Source of the DNA: Apium graveolens
Taxonomy: Eukaryota > Streptophyta > Magnoliopsida > Apiales > Apiaceae
Direction of reading: 5' to 3'
Assembly: GCF_009905375.1 (NCBI RefSeq)
Contig: NC_133650.1
Location: 304,021,203 to 304,085,202 of the forward strand
Length of the DNA: 64,000 bases
Shown piece after piece: positions 34,850 through 52,796 of the stretch (position 1 is its first letter; every line of letters starts with the position of its first letter). The notes below the pieces were generated by a model. It was not told the origin of the DNA. It did not search any database and was given only the letters and a program-made list of their open reading frames with translations. The position numbers were made by a program, and so were the translations under genes.

Positions 34850-35870
34850 AACGATTTGTCAATATAAGGAATAAAGGCTTCAAATGTCACTATTCAGATA
34901 CAAATAATTCTTAACGTCACTTTTATAAAAGATGGCACTAAATGTCACTTGAAAATGAGGTTTAAAAAAATGTTTTTGTATATTCAAGACGCAACTTCAG
35001 TTGCCGTTTTTTGTTTTTCCTTTCTTTTTTTACTTTATTACTTCACTTTAAGTTACGTTTTGAGACTCTCCACAATACTTGATTTTACGTTTTTGACAAT
35101 AAAATACAACTTAAAAATACGTTTTCATTCCTTTTTAGTTAATATTTTATATTTTCATACTTTTTTTTTGGGTCCTCAAAAATATTAAAATTTTAAATTA
35201 ATTTTTTAAAATTCAAGCGTTGACCATAATTTAACAATTTTTAATATTTTAGGGTTCAGGAATACCCCATTTGGGTTTTAGAAATGTTTAGAAAATAAAT
35301 AAATAAATTACACAATTATTTAGGGTTTAGGATTTAGGCACTAGACCCTAGAGCCTAAACCATAGGAACCAGATTTTAATTATTAATCATTTTTTAATAT
35401 TTTAGGATTCACCGATTCTCAATTTGAGTTTTAAAAATATTAAAAAATATTTATATATGTGAATAAAATACGAATAAAATACCCCTTAAAATTACATTTT
35501 TAGCTTAAAAACAAATAATAAAACATTTTGGATAAACAAAACAGTTTTAAAAAAGTGCATAACGAAGGCTGAATTCTAATTAATGTCCAAAACAAGAATT
35601 TAAGTGTCTTTTTGCCTTAAAAAAATAAAAATTTGACAAAAAATAAAAGACGAAGCTGAGGTTTTCTATCAAAACTTACTTTGAAGTTGTGTTTTCATAT
35701 TATGGAAAAATTAAAAAAGAAGAATCGAAAGACGTATTCGCGTTTTTGGTCAAAAAAATTAACTGGCACTGAATTTCCATTTTGGAGTGACACTTAGGAT
35801 CATGTTTACCCAAAATGATTTTGAGGGTAATTCTTCATAAAATAATAATGATACTTGGGGTCAACATCAC
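34850..35870 (+). repeat. Dispersed AT-rich repeat, copy 1
   Basis: Non-coding and about 1 kb. It shares colinear words with 50238-51245: aaatgtcac near the start, ttttaggattcac, a telomere-like core (ttagggtttaggatttaggc at about 35319) and aatgacac words near the end. The two ends are weakly inverted relative to each other, which suggests a degenerate non-autonomous DNA transposon. No ORF. Confidence 0.6.
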
Positions 35871-37023
35871 AAATAACTGTCCATTTTTAAACAAGGGATC
35901 ATATTCAACAACAGAGATGTTCGTGTTGAATTTAAGTCTATTTAATCGGCTGATTTCACAAATCAATAAAACCAATTTTCATATTAAAAAAAAAGGAAAT
36001 TGTCTATTATATCACAAATTAATAAGACACTTTATAGATATGTCCCGTTTTGTTCAATAGTTATAAATACGTCCTATAATTATTTTTTAACTCACGTATA
36101 ATTTATAAACAAATATTAAATTATAAAAATAAATATTTGTATACTTTATATGACCAAAATACAGCTGAGTATTATAATTGGGGCTAAATAATTTACTATC
36201 TTAGATTTTTGTTACTCCTGTATCTCTCTTGGGATGTAAACAGTTTCTATTTTGGCCTTTAAAAAAATCCCCCCACTATAAGATTTCGTAAATTTAGGTT
36301 TCCTAGGGATCATGTTATGCTATATCATCTTAATAAATAGAAATTAGGAAATAAAATTTTTTGATTTTTAGTTTTTATTCTCTTTTCTTGTGAAATCTAA
36401 TATTTTTTGTTATTTTAACATCTTGAGTTGCTTTAATAATAATAGTAATTTATTCTTTGTAATAGGAATTCAAAAAAACTTCAAGTTTGTAGCTCATGGT
36501 ATTCAACACTTAAAATATTATAGATTTGGATTTCAAGAATTGTAATCTTTTTTATTTTTTTAACTTAAGTTTTTTTAATTTTTAATCTAACAACCAGCAC
36601 ATTATTGTTGATTTTTAAATAATTGATTTATGTATTACTTTGTATCAACCCGCACTTAATGTGTCTTGTTTATACTGTACCAGCTTCGAAGCTTATATTG
36701 GTGAAAAATTATTTGTGAAAAATTAATCCTTCCATTAGTAAGTAAATTATAGAAGGAAAAAAAGTTCATTCATTTATTAGTAATAAGAGTTATATAAGTT
36801 ATTTATGAATATGAAATAGTAAATTTAACCGTGGTTAATTTAAATTGATAAAAAAATTCAAATACAAGATATTTTTATAAATACAATTATAAATAGGACA
36901 TTTTCGTAAATCAGTTTTCAAAACAGGATATACGTGTAAAACACCCTAAAAATGTTAACATCTCAGACCAGTTTTGAAACAAAATTTTGCAACTTTTATA
37001 TCACGTCTTATTTTAGTATGAGA
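35871..37023. other. AT-rich intergenic DNA
   Basis: No gene, RNA or clear repeat boundary seen. It is made of long A and T runs and degenerate words typical of old transposon debris. Confidence 0.5.
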
Positions 37024-37025
37024 TA

Positions 37026-37244
37026 CTCCCTCCGTCCCATTGATTATTATACGTTTATTTTATTATTTGCACGTATTTCGAGATTTTTATAAAATATAGT
37101 TTCGTAATATTTTTTCAAATTTTTTTTTTTAATAAAAATTTAAACATGAAACTTTTATTCAAAAAAAAAAATTTTTAAAAATTATGAAATTATGTTTTAA
37201 GTAAACATTGAAAAGCGTTACGTATAAAAATCAATGGGACAGAG
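37026..37244. mobile_element. Stowaway-type MITE, copy 1 (219 bp)
   Basis: The left end ctccctccgtcccattgatt and the right end tcaatgggacagag are inverted repeats. TA flanks both sides (37024-37025 and 37245-37246), as expected for Tc1/mariner-type elements. No coding capacity. Confidence 0.85.
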
Positions 37245-37977
37245 TAGACAATAGTAATGCAGTAGTAATGCAGTAAAAAACACATTTCGGAGTAGTTGCC
37301 GATTAGTTCGGATTTGTAACAACCTGACCTATAAAATACTCTAGTAATCATGTGAAAAAAGTTAATGCATGCGTGATTCCCGTAACATCGGCCCATCGAA
37401 ATCTAGCAATTAAATTCAAGTACTTCTCCATTAATAAACTATGGATAAAAAATAAAAAATAAATAAATTATGGATAGTTGGTATCGTGAATTTTAACTTC
37501 GGATAAATAATGAAATTAAAGAACGAAGTTTATGTAGATATTAATATTAAATTATTATTCTCACTTTAATTATTTGAATTGAAATTTGATGTTTTAAATA
37601 TTTATAATTTTTTTTTACGCTTCAAATTCTTTTTAAATATTCATTTTATTAAAAAGGTAGACGCGTATTTTGAGAGAGAAAATTCATCCTTTCTTATTTT
37701 CGTACATTATTTAGCAAGTAAATTCTCATTCTTCCCTATTTTTCATACCATAGGAATATTTTATTTGGTCGTAGTAAGAATATTAGTTTAATTTGACAAT
37801 AATTATAAAATACGAGATACAGTTTTGTGAAACTATTAAAATAACATAAATATCTTCACAAATATGAAAAATTGACCTGTGTGTGAAAGTTAGTAACTAA
37901 AATGGGACAAGAAGAGTAATTTTACTTGTCTGATTAAGAAATTTATTATTGATTTCGGGTGTGAGGAGTTTCTGGAG
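37245..37977. other. AT-rich intergenic DNA between two MITEs
   Basis: Nothing recognisable. Open frames here, such as 37579-37791, are phenylalanine/isoleucine-rich chance translations of AT-rich DNA. Confidence 0.55.
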
Positions 37978-37979
37978 TA

Positions 37980-38208
37980 CTCCCTCCGTCTCCGGGTAGT
38001 ATACGTTCACTATTTTCACGTATTTCGAAATTTTTATAAAATATAATTTATAATTCTTTTTTTAAAACTGAAATTCTGAATAAAAGTTTAAACATAAAAA
38101 TTTTATTCAGAAAAAAGAAAATAAAAATATATTAAAAAATTATGATTTATATAAATATTGAAAAACGTGTCAAAAAATAATGAATAGAATTCAATTGAAC
38201 AGAGATAG
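37980..38208. mobile_element. Stowaway-type MITE, copy 2 (229 bp)
   Basis: It starts ctccctccgtctccgggtag after a TA and ends gaacagagatag before a TA. Its inner part (cacgtatttcgaaattttta) matches copy 1 at 37026-37244, so the two are one family. The right end is more diverged. Confidence 0.75.
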
Positions 38209-38210
38209 TA

Positions 38211-39490
38211 ATTTTTTATTGAAACCGAGACGAGGACGCTGGGGACGACTTACGAGGAGTAAATGATTTTAATAATCTACGGAAAAGGACGAGTTGCAGC
38301 TTCTTGCTCGTAGAAAGAAACAAATTTAATGTAAGAAAAAGTTGACGTAACAGAAAAGGAAAGCTAAAGAAGAATCTTGAACATGTTCAACGGTACAGGA
38401 TCTTGTTTGGATCTTCTCTCCCTCGGATATTCGAAAAAAATTGAAGGGCAAAATTTTGATCGAAATCTTTTCATTTAAGAATAAAGATGTTAATTCATTA
38501 ATAAAAAATCATACGATATTTATATCAATGACCTAGTCAAATAGATAATAAATTTTAATCGGCTATTTTTATGTAGAGGCGGTTAAACGATATTTTGAAG
38601 ATGATGTATATATAAATACAAGTATTCACTTCATGCATTCTCGTTCAATTATTACACTCTTCATCATGTCCCGAATGAGCAATTGTTTGAGTTATCGACC
38701 AGAATTGCGATTCCATATACAATTTTGAATCAAGAACCCCCGCTTACAGAAGCGAAAAACAAACCTCTCACCGAGGAGAGAAAATAACGTGGAAATATAA
38801 GCCAAAAATCAAAATAAAAACAAGGAGAAACAAATGAAAAATAAAAAAACTTAGATATAATAATTGGAATCACAAGATTGGCTGTAAATTCTCGACTTTA
38901 ATAAGTCCAATTTAAATCGAAGAAAAAGCCAAATCAAAGCACCAATAATATAGATCCATAAAACAAACCAAACCTAATCAAAAGGATAGAAATTCTTCCC
39001 GTAAAAGGAAGATTATCAAATAAAACAAATATAAGGGGATGGGGTTTTTTACCGGATAAAAGCATTTTATAGAACATTTATAAAATCAAATAAAATAAAG
39101 TTTAAACATTTTTATTTATTCAGAAAAAAAAAATTATAAAGTATAGAGCTGTATTTTCTATTCATCTTAAAATGTGTGTCGGACACTCTCTCATAAACGA
39201 TAACAATTGGCCGGAACTGAGAGAGTATTTTTCAAAACTATTAATTACGCTGCATTAAAAAAAAATTCATCTTTGTTTCCACTAACTAATTTTCTCTCCT
39301 ACCCATTTCTTCATCCATTTACATTTCTATTAATTATCAATCAGTCCTTCCTCTTCATTTCTTTAATTTCAATAATTCTCTATTCTTACATATCTCAAAG
39401 TATCAACTATCATCAATATTTTTATTTAAATTACTCATCAATTAAATATATTATTTTTTAAAAAAAACATTTTCTATTTCCCCTGATTTT
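38211..39490. other. Intergenic DNA with degenerate transposon fragments
   Basis: No gene seen. Around 39020-39225 a stretch resembles a decayed MITE: it has the inner words of the copies above and an end like ggaactgagagagta. The rest is AT-rich and unassigned. Confidence 0.45.
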
Positions 39491-39492
39491 CT

Positions 39493-39839
39493 TTACTTTT
39501 TTTCTCTACTATTAATTTCACAATTTCCTTATCTTTCATCAATAATATTTACTAAGATACTTCATCTATTTAAAATTTCTATTATTAAAATATATTGATT
39601 ACAATTTTTAATATGTGTATATAATATTTATTTTTACGTATCATAATTATTAAATATTTAGTATTTTTATTTAATTTATTTGAAAAAGCTCGAATATGTC
39701 AATAATATTATTTAAATTAATTAAATCAACTTGAAATATATTATTTCGCGCGACTTAAATCTATGATACTAAATTTTTTATGTTTACTTAAATAAAATAA
39801 ATATAAAATATCCGGGCAATTGCCCGGGACCTAATCTAG
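39493..39839 (+). mobile_element. Possible short non-autonomous Helitron; 3' terminus well supported
   Basis: The right end has the Helitron signature: a perfect 16-base palindrome ccgggcaattgcccgg (39812-39827), eleven or twelve bases, then CTAG (39836-39839) followed by T. A left end candidate tctctactattaattt lies near 39501 and resembles known Helitron starts, but it is preceded by T instead of A. The 3' end is convincing; the 5' end is a guess. Confidence 0.6.
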
Positions 39840-40866
39840 TATAAATTATTGTCAAAAATTTTGGGGGATGATGGTCACCCGATGCCCACTTAAATATGTC
39901 CTTCAGAGCAAGGACAATGCTAGAGGTATAATATGAATATTGTCATTCTTCCAATTTGACATTAAATATATAATTAAATATCAAGAGGTGTTTTTTTATT
40001 TTAAAATAAAATATTACCTCAGTATGCTAGTTTCGTTTTGTAACCATCTAAATTTCAAAATTAAAAATTATTTTTTCTTTCTCCGATAATTCAACCGTTT
40101 TTATTTTTTTTGTTATTTATAAATATCGACCGATTTTAATTTTATAATGACCGTTTCGATAGTCGATAAAAGCGTTATTCTTGTAATATGTAAAATTCAA
40201 GTTCACAAACGCATACAAATATAGCAATTCCTCATAGACCAATTCAAAAAATAAGTAAATAATAAAATATACATTACTTGTTGACATGAACTCATAAAAA
40301 TCCCAAACACTTTCATGTTAATCGATTTGAAAAGTTACAATTACCCCCCTTATAGGAGCGAGGTTCTCATTCTACTGAAAAGCACACATACAGAACTTAA
40401 GAAGTGCCGTTGTACTTTCTGGCCAATTTACAAGAGAGTTAACGATTTAATTTACGTTATATATTGACTTGTACTTATAAAAAAATCAAATATTTTAATT
40501 ATTGTCAATGTAAGATTTACATTTCACACTTGCGAACAATTTTAAAATCCTAATAAGAATATATTATAATACCTCGATATTTACGTCCCTACTGTCCTTA
40601 CGCAATATTCTCTTCTTTTTTTATTACTTTGACTTTTGCACACATTTTAAAATACTTTTATTGTTGTGGACGTATATTACGGATATTAATGTTGATAAAA
40701 AGATAACTTTATATGGCATAGATTTTGATGTCCCTGGTCCATGGCGGCACACGTACAGAGATGCATGCTGTTAATATTATGGGTGTTGACTAAATGAGTA
40801 AAAGCCAAACCCCATACTTTCGACTTTCGTGTTAAATTTGGACTTGTATTCTACGTCTGTGGCTTC
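39840..40866. other. Intergenic and upstream region of the DUF599 gene
   Basis: No coding sequence. The last 150 bases before the TATA box (such as the gcacacgtacagagatgcatg area near 40747) could hold promoter elements. Nothing specific can be assigned. Confidence 0.5.
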
Positions 40867-40874
40867 TATTTATA
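40867..40874 (+). promoter_or_regulatory. TATA box of the DUF599 gene
   Basis: TATTTATA lies 93-100 bases before the ATG at 40967. This leaves a leader of about 60 bases, rich in C and A, which is normal for plant genes. Confidence 0.6.
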
Positions 40875-40966
40875 CGTTGCTTTCCATTCTTCTACATTTG
40901 CACTTCAAAACAAAACCCTCTCTGCTGCACAAAAACAAGAATATCAACACTATAAACCTACAAAAA

Positions 40967-43285
40967 ATGACGAAACAAATGCTGGATTACGTGATGGTAC
41001 CGACAGGGTTAGCGATAATGGTGGGATATCACATTTGGCTGTATTATCAGATTCGTAAACGTCCTTCTACAACTGTTATTGGTATCAATGCTACAAATCG
41101 ACGTTTCTGGGTTAACGCTATGATGGAGGTACGTACATACGTAGTTACTTTTTTATCTTACAATCAATCACACAAGTACACGGAGTCGAACTGTAAACCC
41201 TCCGAAAGGAGGACAAGAACTAAACCACTGCACCACACATGCATACCTTGGATACTATAACTTCATTCTTTTATTTATATCTATCGAATACCCTTACTGT
41301 AGCTGTATATTGATAGTTATAGCCCAATCTGGGTTGATGCTTTGTATTAATCAAATTAAACCTAGTATGTTTGGTAGGACACGAAAATGGTTAGATGTGT
41401 TATTTTTTGAAGTGTTGTAAGAATTGGCTGACTAGGCCTAGTTAACCGACTCTCATTTAAGCGTGCGCAGCGAGTAATCGCTTAGTTGCCAGTTGCCACT
41501 GCACTATTTATCGAATGAGTTTGTTTAGTGTGTTCATGAACACAAGCTACACTTAAATCAATAAATTTGGAGTATTTTGATTAGTGTAATTGTTCTGAAT
41601 GCAGGAGTCACCACTAGGAAGAAGTAAAAACCAATCAAAATAAGCTAAAATTTTAAAAGTTTGTATTTATTATATGCACATGTACACATTATTAATAAAA
41701 TGTTATTTAAATTAAAATTTTAAATATTTTTTTTTTTAATTTAGAAAATAAAAAGAAAAATAATTATTTTAATTGTACATTCAAAATATATTGACATGTG
41801 TGTAAAAAATCAATCAATTTATATTATGGTCCGGTGATTTATATTATGGACCAGAGAGTAATTACTTTTGTTCATTACATAAGTCGTTTGACTTTTTGCA
41901 CACATTTCAATATATTTTGAATATGTAGCTTAAATAATTATTTTTTAATTTTTCTTTTTCGAAATTAAAGTATACTATATGTTAAATTTTAATTCGAAAA
42001 AAATAAATTTAAAAAATTTTAATTTTTACTATATTTTCAGAACTCTTAGAAATACGTCAAAAAAAGTCAAACGGCCAAATGAAGTAATTTTTAGTTGCAG
42101 TTCAGGGACTATAGTCCAACCTAGAAACAGTTCATTATCTACTTAGTCGCGATTGTACTAGTTATTGATTTTAAAGATATTGTGTGCCTATAAAAGTCGA
42201 GTATCAATAATGAACTGAACTAACAAAATTCAGAATTTTTGGTACCGGAACTCAGATTTTGCTTGTGTACTAAGCACGTACTCGGCCAACTTAGATCAGT
42301 ATAAAGTAATTTTTAATGTAAATGTAATGGGCATTTTTGTAATTACAAAATTAAATAAAAAATTCAGAACTTTATCGTTAAAAATACACAGCGTACTTGT
42401 TAAGTATCGTACGATACATTTTGTTACGATTAACAACAACAAATACAACCAATACCAGTACATATATCAATAACAAATACTTAAATTAAATAAATGGGAG
42501 TGGAAGAATTCGAACCCGAGTCACTCCATAAACCGAACTCTGATATCATATTATGTAACAAGTCCATCTAAACCCTTATGGTGGTAGAGGAAGGCAAGAT
42601 CTTATTCTCTTTTAACAGTACTCATATAACTCCCATAATCGATTTTTATCAGTTTTCGATATTTAGTACTTGAAAATAAATGCAGAATTTCAGGTTTTGC
42701 TTATGATGGTTGCAGGAACCATCCAAGGGTATCCTGGCTGTACAAACATTGAGAAACAACATAATGGCGTCAACCGTCTTGGCGTCAACGGCCATTTTGC
42801 TAACTTCGCTTATGGCCATGTTAATGACCGGCAAGAATGGTGCCTTGGGCGATCGCTCAACCGTATTCGTATTTGGCGACAAAAGTGCATTTAGCTACTC
42901 CTTGAAGTTGTTTTGCATAATGGTTTGCTTTTTACTGGCGTTTTTGCTAAATGTACAATCAATTCGATACTACAGCCATGCAAGCATGTTGATCAACGTA
43001 CCTTGCAAGAAGTTAGCTGCTTATGGTAAAGGTTACGATCAGCGTCTCAGTTCTGAGTATGTCGCGAAAACAGTGAACCGGGGAAGTTATTTCTGGTCGT
43101 TGGGATTGAGGGCTTTCTACTTCTCATTTCCTCTTTTTCTTTGGATATTTGGACCTATTCCGATGCTCGTTTCGTGTGTTGTTCTGGTGAGCTTGCTTTA
43201 CTTTCTGGATGTTACGTTAGATATGGCCGGAGCTGCAGAAGATCGTATTCAAGGCCATCGCGTAGCGGAGGCAGGAGAGCCGTGA
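40967..43285 (+). CDS. DUF599 family membrane protein (two exons)
   Basis: Exons are 40967-41128 (54 codons) and 42716-43285 (189 codons plus stop), separated by a 1587-bp phase-0 intron with a GT donor (gtacgtac) and an acceptor ttgcag. The spliced product is 243 residues, the usual length for this plant family of unknown function. Predicted membrane segments lie near residues 6-25, 73-93, 115-137 and 175-215. Family motifs are RRFWVNAMME at the end of exon 1 and ILAVQTLRNNIMAS at the start of exon 2. The N-terminus MTKQMLDYVMVPTGLAIMVG is typical. A TATA box lies upstream and AATAAA follows at about 43308. The gene is intact and converges on the SLP gene. The intron holds a SINE and a MITE. 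The function is not established; localisation to a membrane is inferred. Confidence 0.93.
41165..41262 (-). mobile_element. tRNA-derived SINE fragment in the DUF599 intron
   Basis: Read on the minus strand the sequence has a polymerase III A-box-like TGGTGCAGTGGTTTAG and, about 30 bases on, a B-box-like AGTTCGACTCC. Spacing and order are those of a tRNA head. The body and tail beyond are very short. It is a probable SINE head rather than a working tRNA gene, since no cloverleaf closes. Confidence 0.55.
41861..42088. mobile_element. Degenerate MITE in the DUF599 intron
   Basis: The left part (attacttttgttcattacat then gtttgactttttgcacac) is an imperfect reverse complement of the right part (gtcaaaaaaagtcaaacggc then aaatgaagtaat). 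The arms are about 40 bases. It resembles the Stowaway-type elements upstream in its inner words. Confidence 0.65.
42480..42600. repeat. Repeat fragment with a tRNA-like B-box word in the DUF599 intron
   Basis: The string gaattcgaacccgagtcact and the following ctctgatatcatattatgta resemble a common plant repeat. No boundaries can be set. The gene is spliced across it. Confidence 0.35.
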
Positions 43286-43750
43286 GGGTTGAAAAAATTA
43301 CAAGGAAATAAATTGGGGTTCAATCGAAGTTGAATCTGTAATAAAAATCGTTATGAAGTGTGTTTTGCTAATAAATTTGAATTTTAATATATGTTTGTAA
43401 TAAAAGTATGATGTTATAGCTAATGATTCTGTTATAATGGTTATTATAACGGGTAAAATGGAATATTTTATTGAGAAAAATAAGTATCGAATCATTGAGT
43501 AAACTTGAGATTATAGTAGCCAATTATGAGCAACCGTTGGCTATTGATGGTAACAAAATATACTAGCCAATTATGAGCAATGTTGTTAACCAAATGCAGA
43601 TGACCAGACAATACAAATCCGAATCATTTCTCCTGCAATCATCTTTGAACTGGTGCATAAATATTTAATGCAAATCTTTCAACCTGTGAGAGCAACTATT
43701 ACTCAAATGCTACAAAATCAAGTGGCACTGATGAATTGTCTGCACCCACT
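43286..43750. other. Short convergent intergenic region
   Basis: It holds the 3' ends of the DUF599 gene (+) and the stomatin-like gene (-); the stop codons are about 465 bp apart. The words aagtatag/aattatgagcaa repeat near 43520 and 43564. No other gene seen. Confidence 0.6.
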
Positions 43751-49467
<5,717 letters not shown>

Positions 49468-50237
49468 TGTGGCTCACTGATCTTTTGATTTTGGGGCTGA
49501 GGTTTTGGAGCTACAGTGATGGATTGGAAATGAAAAACCCTCGCCTATTTTTTGTTGGTTTATGGAAATTAATTGACCCCTTTTCCAAGTCATTTTTTAT
49601 TATCATTTTATCAGTCTTTGCCTTTGAGATTTGGACAATGAGCACACATACACGTATCATAATTTTTTTTTAGATCAATTGTATTTGAAATTTCCCATAA
49701 TTTATATATTCATATTTTATTATATTCGGTGTTTTTTTTGTCTTTTTTACTATTTTCAGATTACGTGGCTAGAAATTTTCGACATGGTTGTTTCTCCAAG
49801 TGAGTATAAAAAAAAATTATTATGCAAATGACCCCGATCATCTCACATGTTTGATGGTTAGATGATAAACTTTTTTTAAATAAAAAATTAGTTACTTCGG
49901 TTATTATGTTCTGATACAATTCATTTCCAAGTATAGTTAGTTTTGACAAGAATCAAATATTTTTTATATTTAAATGATAAAATTTTAATATATCTGAAAA
50001 GAGTTCATTGCACGTTCTTAAAATAACAAAGAATATAAATCTAGTAATATTAGAAAAAAATTATAATAATATGATTGTTATTAATTAAAACGTAAAGCTA
50101 GCTAACGTTTTCGATTTTCTTTAGCTAAAGATAATTATCAACCAAATCACATTTTTGGTAATTTTTTCTGCGCTGTAAAAGAAAGATTGTGGTGGGTTTT
50201 TTTTTAAATGAACTTTCTATTTACCTAGGATATATAT
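49468..50237. other. Upstream region of the SLP gene and intergenic DNA
   Basis: The SLP promoter should lie here (transcription to the left). I see no clear TATA box within 150 bases. Beyond about 49640 the DNA is AT-rich and featureless. Confidence 0.5.
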
Positions 50238-51245
50238 CGAAAAAAGGCCCCAAATGTTATAATGGTTCTTAATATTATTTTAAAAAAAATGATCTCAAAT
50301 TTTAATTTAAAATGAATTTTCGTCTTGCGTTTTTTTTATTTAACAAAAACGTAATTCCGCCTACAATTTTTTTTTAATTTTTTTTCCCTTTTCTAATGCT
50401 TAAACTTAACTTCATCTTACGTTTTCTTTACAAAAGCCCAACACCATCTTTGGTTTACAGGGATAACGTTAAATTGATCAACATTTTCATATTATTTTAA
50501 TATTTTTTCTAACTTTTTAAACCAAAATGTTAAATGATATTATATTTTCATGCTTAAAACGCTAATTTAAGGGATATTTTATTCGTATTTAATTCATATA
50601 TATAAATATTTTAATATTTTACATCTTAATTGAGACTTAATGAACCCAAAAATATTAAAAAAAAACGAGCCCTAATTTAATAATTTTCAATATATTAGAG
50701 TTCACCAATCTTTTTTTGGTTTTTAGAAATATTAAAATATAAATTAATAAATGATACATCGATTTTGGGTTTACGATTTAGGGGCCCTAAATCCTATAGC
50801 CTAAACCCTGATTTATTCTAACTCTAATTATTAACCATTTTAAATATTTTAGGATTAACTAATTCTCAACTTAGATTTTTAAAAAAAATGAATTATATAT
50901 ATATATATGAATAAAGTACTAACAAAACACTTCTTAGAATAAAGTTTTGAAGTTGAAAATATAACATTATTGCATATTTTGGATAAAAAAATTAAAAAAA
51001 ACGCAAAACGCTAATGCATTTTGCGTTAACATTGAAATCAAAATTTGGAATCGTGTTTCTACTTTAAATAACATTATTTGAAAATGTGTTTTTCGATTTA
51101 AAAAAATAAAAAAAATAAAAAAATATCAGACACAATTGCGTTTTTTATTAATAACAAAAATGATGTAATATTTGAGGTCATTTTTTCTCAAAATGACACT
51201 GAAGATCATTCTCCATCAAATAATGACATTTGGGCTAACACCCGA
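50238..51245 (+). repeat. Dispersed AT-rich repeat, copy 2
   Basis: It is a homologue of 34850-35870 in the same orientation. The core ttttgggtttacgatttagg and ctaaatcctatagcctaaac (50764-50805) replaces the telomere-like core of copy 1, and ttttaggattaactaattct is shared. Its ends are inverted: ccccaaatgtta near the left edge against aatgacatttgggct near the right. It is non-coding. Confidence 0.65.
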
Positions 51246-51792
51246 TAAATCACCTTGAGACGGCCATAAAACGCTCAATTATTTAAATTAGACTTTCCAT
51301 TTCAAAAGAATGCACAATAACAATTTGTTGATATTCACGATTATACTTTCCAAATAATTAGCCTCCCATGCAGACCCGACAATTTTGGACTACAAACGAC
51401 ATACACGACACGAAACGACATGAAAATTTAGTGTTTGTGTTTGTCTTTTAAGTACACGATACGAAAATATACGACCACGAAAATAGACGGCCGAGATTTA
51501 GTGTCAGTTTTATGTTTTCCCTTCGAGTACACGACACGACGTGAAATATACGACATAAATAAATATTATAATTAAATATTAATATTTATAATAAAAAAAC
51601 GTATATTTATAATAGATATATGCATATTTATTTTTAAAACAATTACCTAATTTTATAATATGTAAATAAGGTTAATCTAAATATATATTTTTAATATATT
51701 TCATAATTTTTTTACCCAAAAACTTATATTTTATTTATTTGTTTAATATTAACTAGCATAATAACCCGTGCGAGGCACGGGTCATTATCTAG
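51246..51792 (+). mobile_element. Region ending in a Helitron-like 3' terminus
   Basis: The right end has a hairpin ataataacccgtgc (51758-51771), loop gag, gcacgggtcattat (51775-51788; 13 of 14 paired) followed by CTAG at 51789-51792. This is the Helitron terminus layout, though the next base is A instead of T. No 5' end is found. The area near 51390-51560 has repeated acacgacacgaaa-like words of unknown origin. Confidence 0.5.
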
Positions 51793-52081
51793 AGTTTTTT
51801 ATGCATCATGCAATTATAATGTTTGCAGAGCAATTTCAACAATATCCTTATATAGGCTCTTGAGTCAAATTTTGAAGAAATAGAGATAAAATTTCTCTCC
51901 AACAAACTACATGTCCCCCTCTATAACGTTAGGAGTTTCAAATGCTTCCTCACTTATATTTTCTTACCCGTTATTTTATATTTAACGAATGAATATAAAC
52001 AGGACAGTAAGTGTACGTTTAAAACGAAACGATTAAATTTAATCTGTATAATGCCGTTAGTATGTTTACAAATAAAAAACT
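51793..52081. other. Intergenic DNA
   Basis: No feature seen up to the sharp rise in GC content at about 52082. Confidence 0.5.
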
Positions 52082-52796
52082 ACAAGTGCCGCGGGAGAGT
52101 CTTTCTCCAATGAGAATAAAGAAAGTTTTTGGGCAAGACAAGAAAGGAACTCGCCCTTATCCACCAAGGGAGAAGAGATGATTGCTGGCGATGACTTGGT
52201 GAAGGGAATCTATGAGAGAAGGTTCTCGAACCGGTTTCCGGCCGAATAGAGCGTGGAGCCGATGAGTTCAGTCGAACAACGTAACGAGTCTAAGGGCGGG
52301 ATCGAGCTAAAAAAGAAAAGAAAACCTGTTTTGCTCCTCGGCTCCATACTGCTCCAGCCGCTCGCTGTAATAGCTTGCTTCTCGGGCGGCTCGTACTCTG
52401 GGTGGTGTGGCTGAGCCAGAGTGGGCTCAGCAGTCGGCCTATCTTTCCGGGCGCACGCGTAAAGGTAGGTGAGTCTGAAGACCTTTGGTTTCTTTTTTCC
52501 ATTCTCGAAGATCTTGTGACGAAAGGAATGGGAAGTGAGTGGTTCCATCAAGCTGTACAAACCTTGATTCAGTTGAGTGGGGGGTGATACCTACTTTCAA
52601 TTAATTAAAAACGTGAGTAGCCGCCTTCTGTTTGGTCTTTAGTTCAGTTTGACTCTTTGCTAGATGCTTTAGCCGTAGAAGCTAGAGTTTCTATATTTTG
52701 TGCTACTAGAACCATAAGTCGTTGCCGCTTTATTAGGTAGGATAAGTCTCGGAATCAGCATTGACTCTCGTGAAAGAAAGCAAGTGAGTATACCGT
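52082..52796. other. Probable nuclear insertion of mitochondrial DNA (NUMT), first part
   Basis: Base composition changes abruptly to a higher GC level. Strings such as aagtgccgcgggagagtctt, cgcccttatccaccaaggg and ctgctccagccgctcgctgt look like plant mitochondrial intergenic DNA, as far as I recall. An open frame on the minus strand (52210-52560) resembles uncharacterised mitochondrial reading frames. No known mitochondrial gene is recognised with certainty, so the organelle origin is an inference from style. Confidence 0.55.

Noticed and set aside
42649..42894. Small ORFs on both strands over the start of DUF599 exon 2
   Set aside because: They are shadows of the spliced exon, whose frame matches the DUF599 family.
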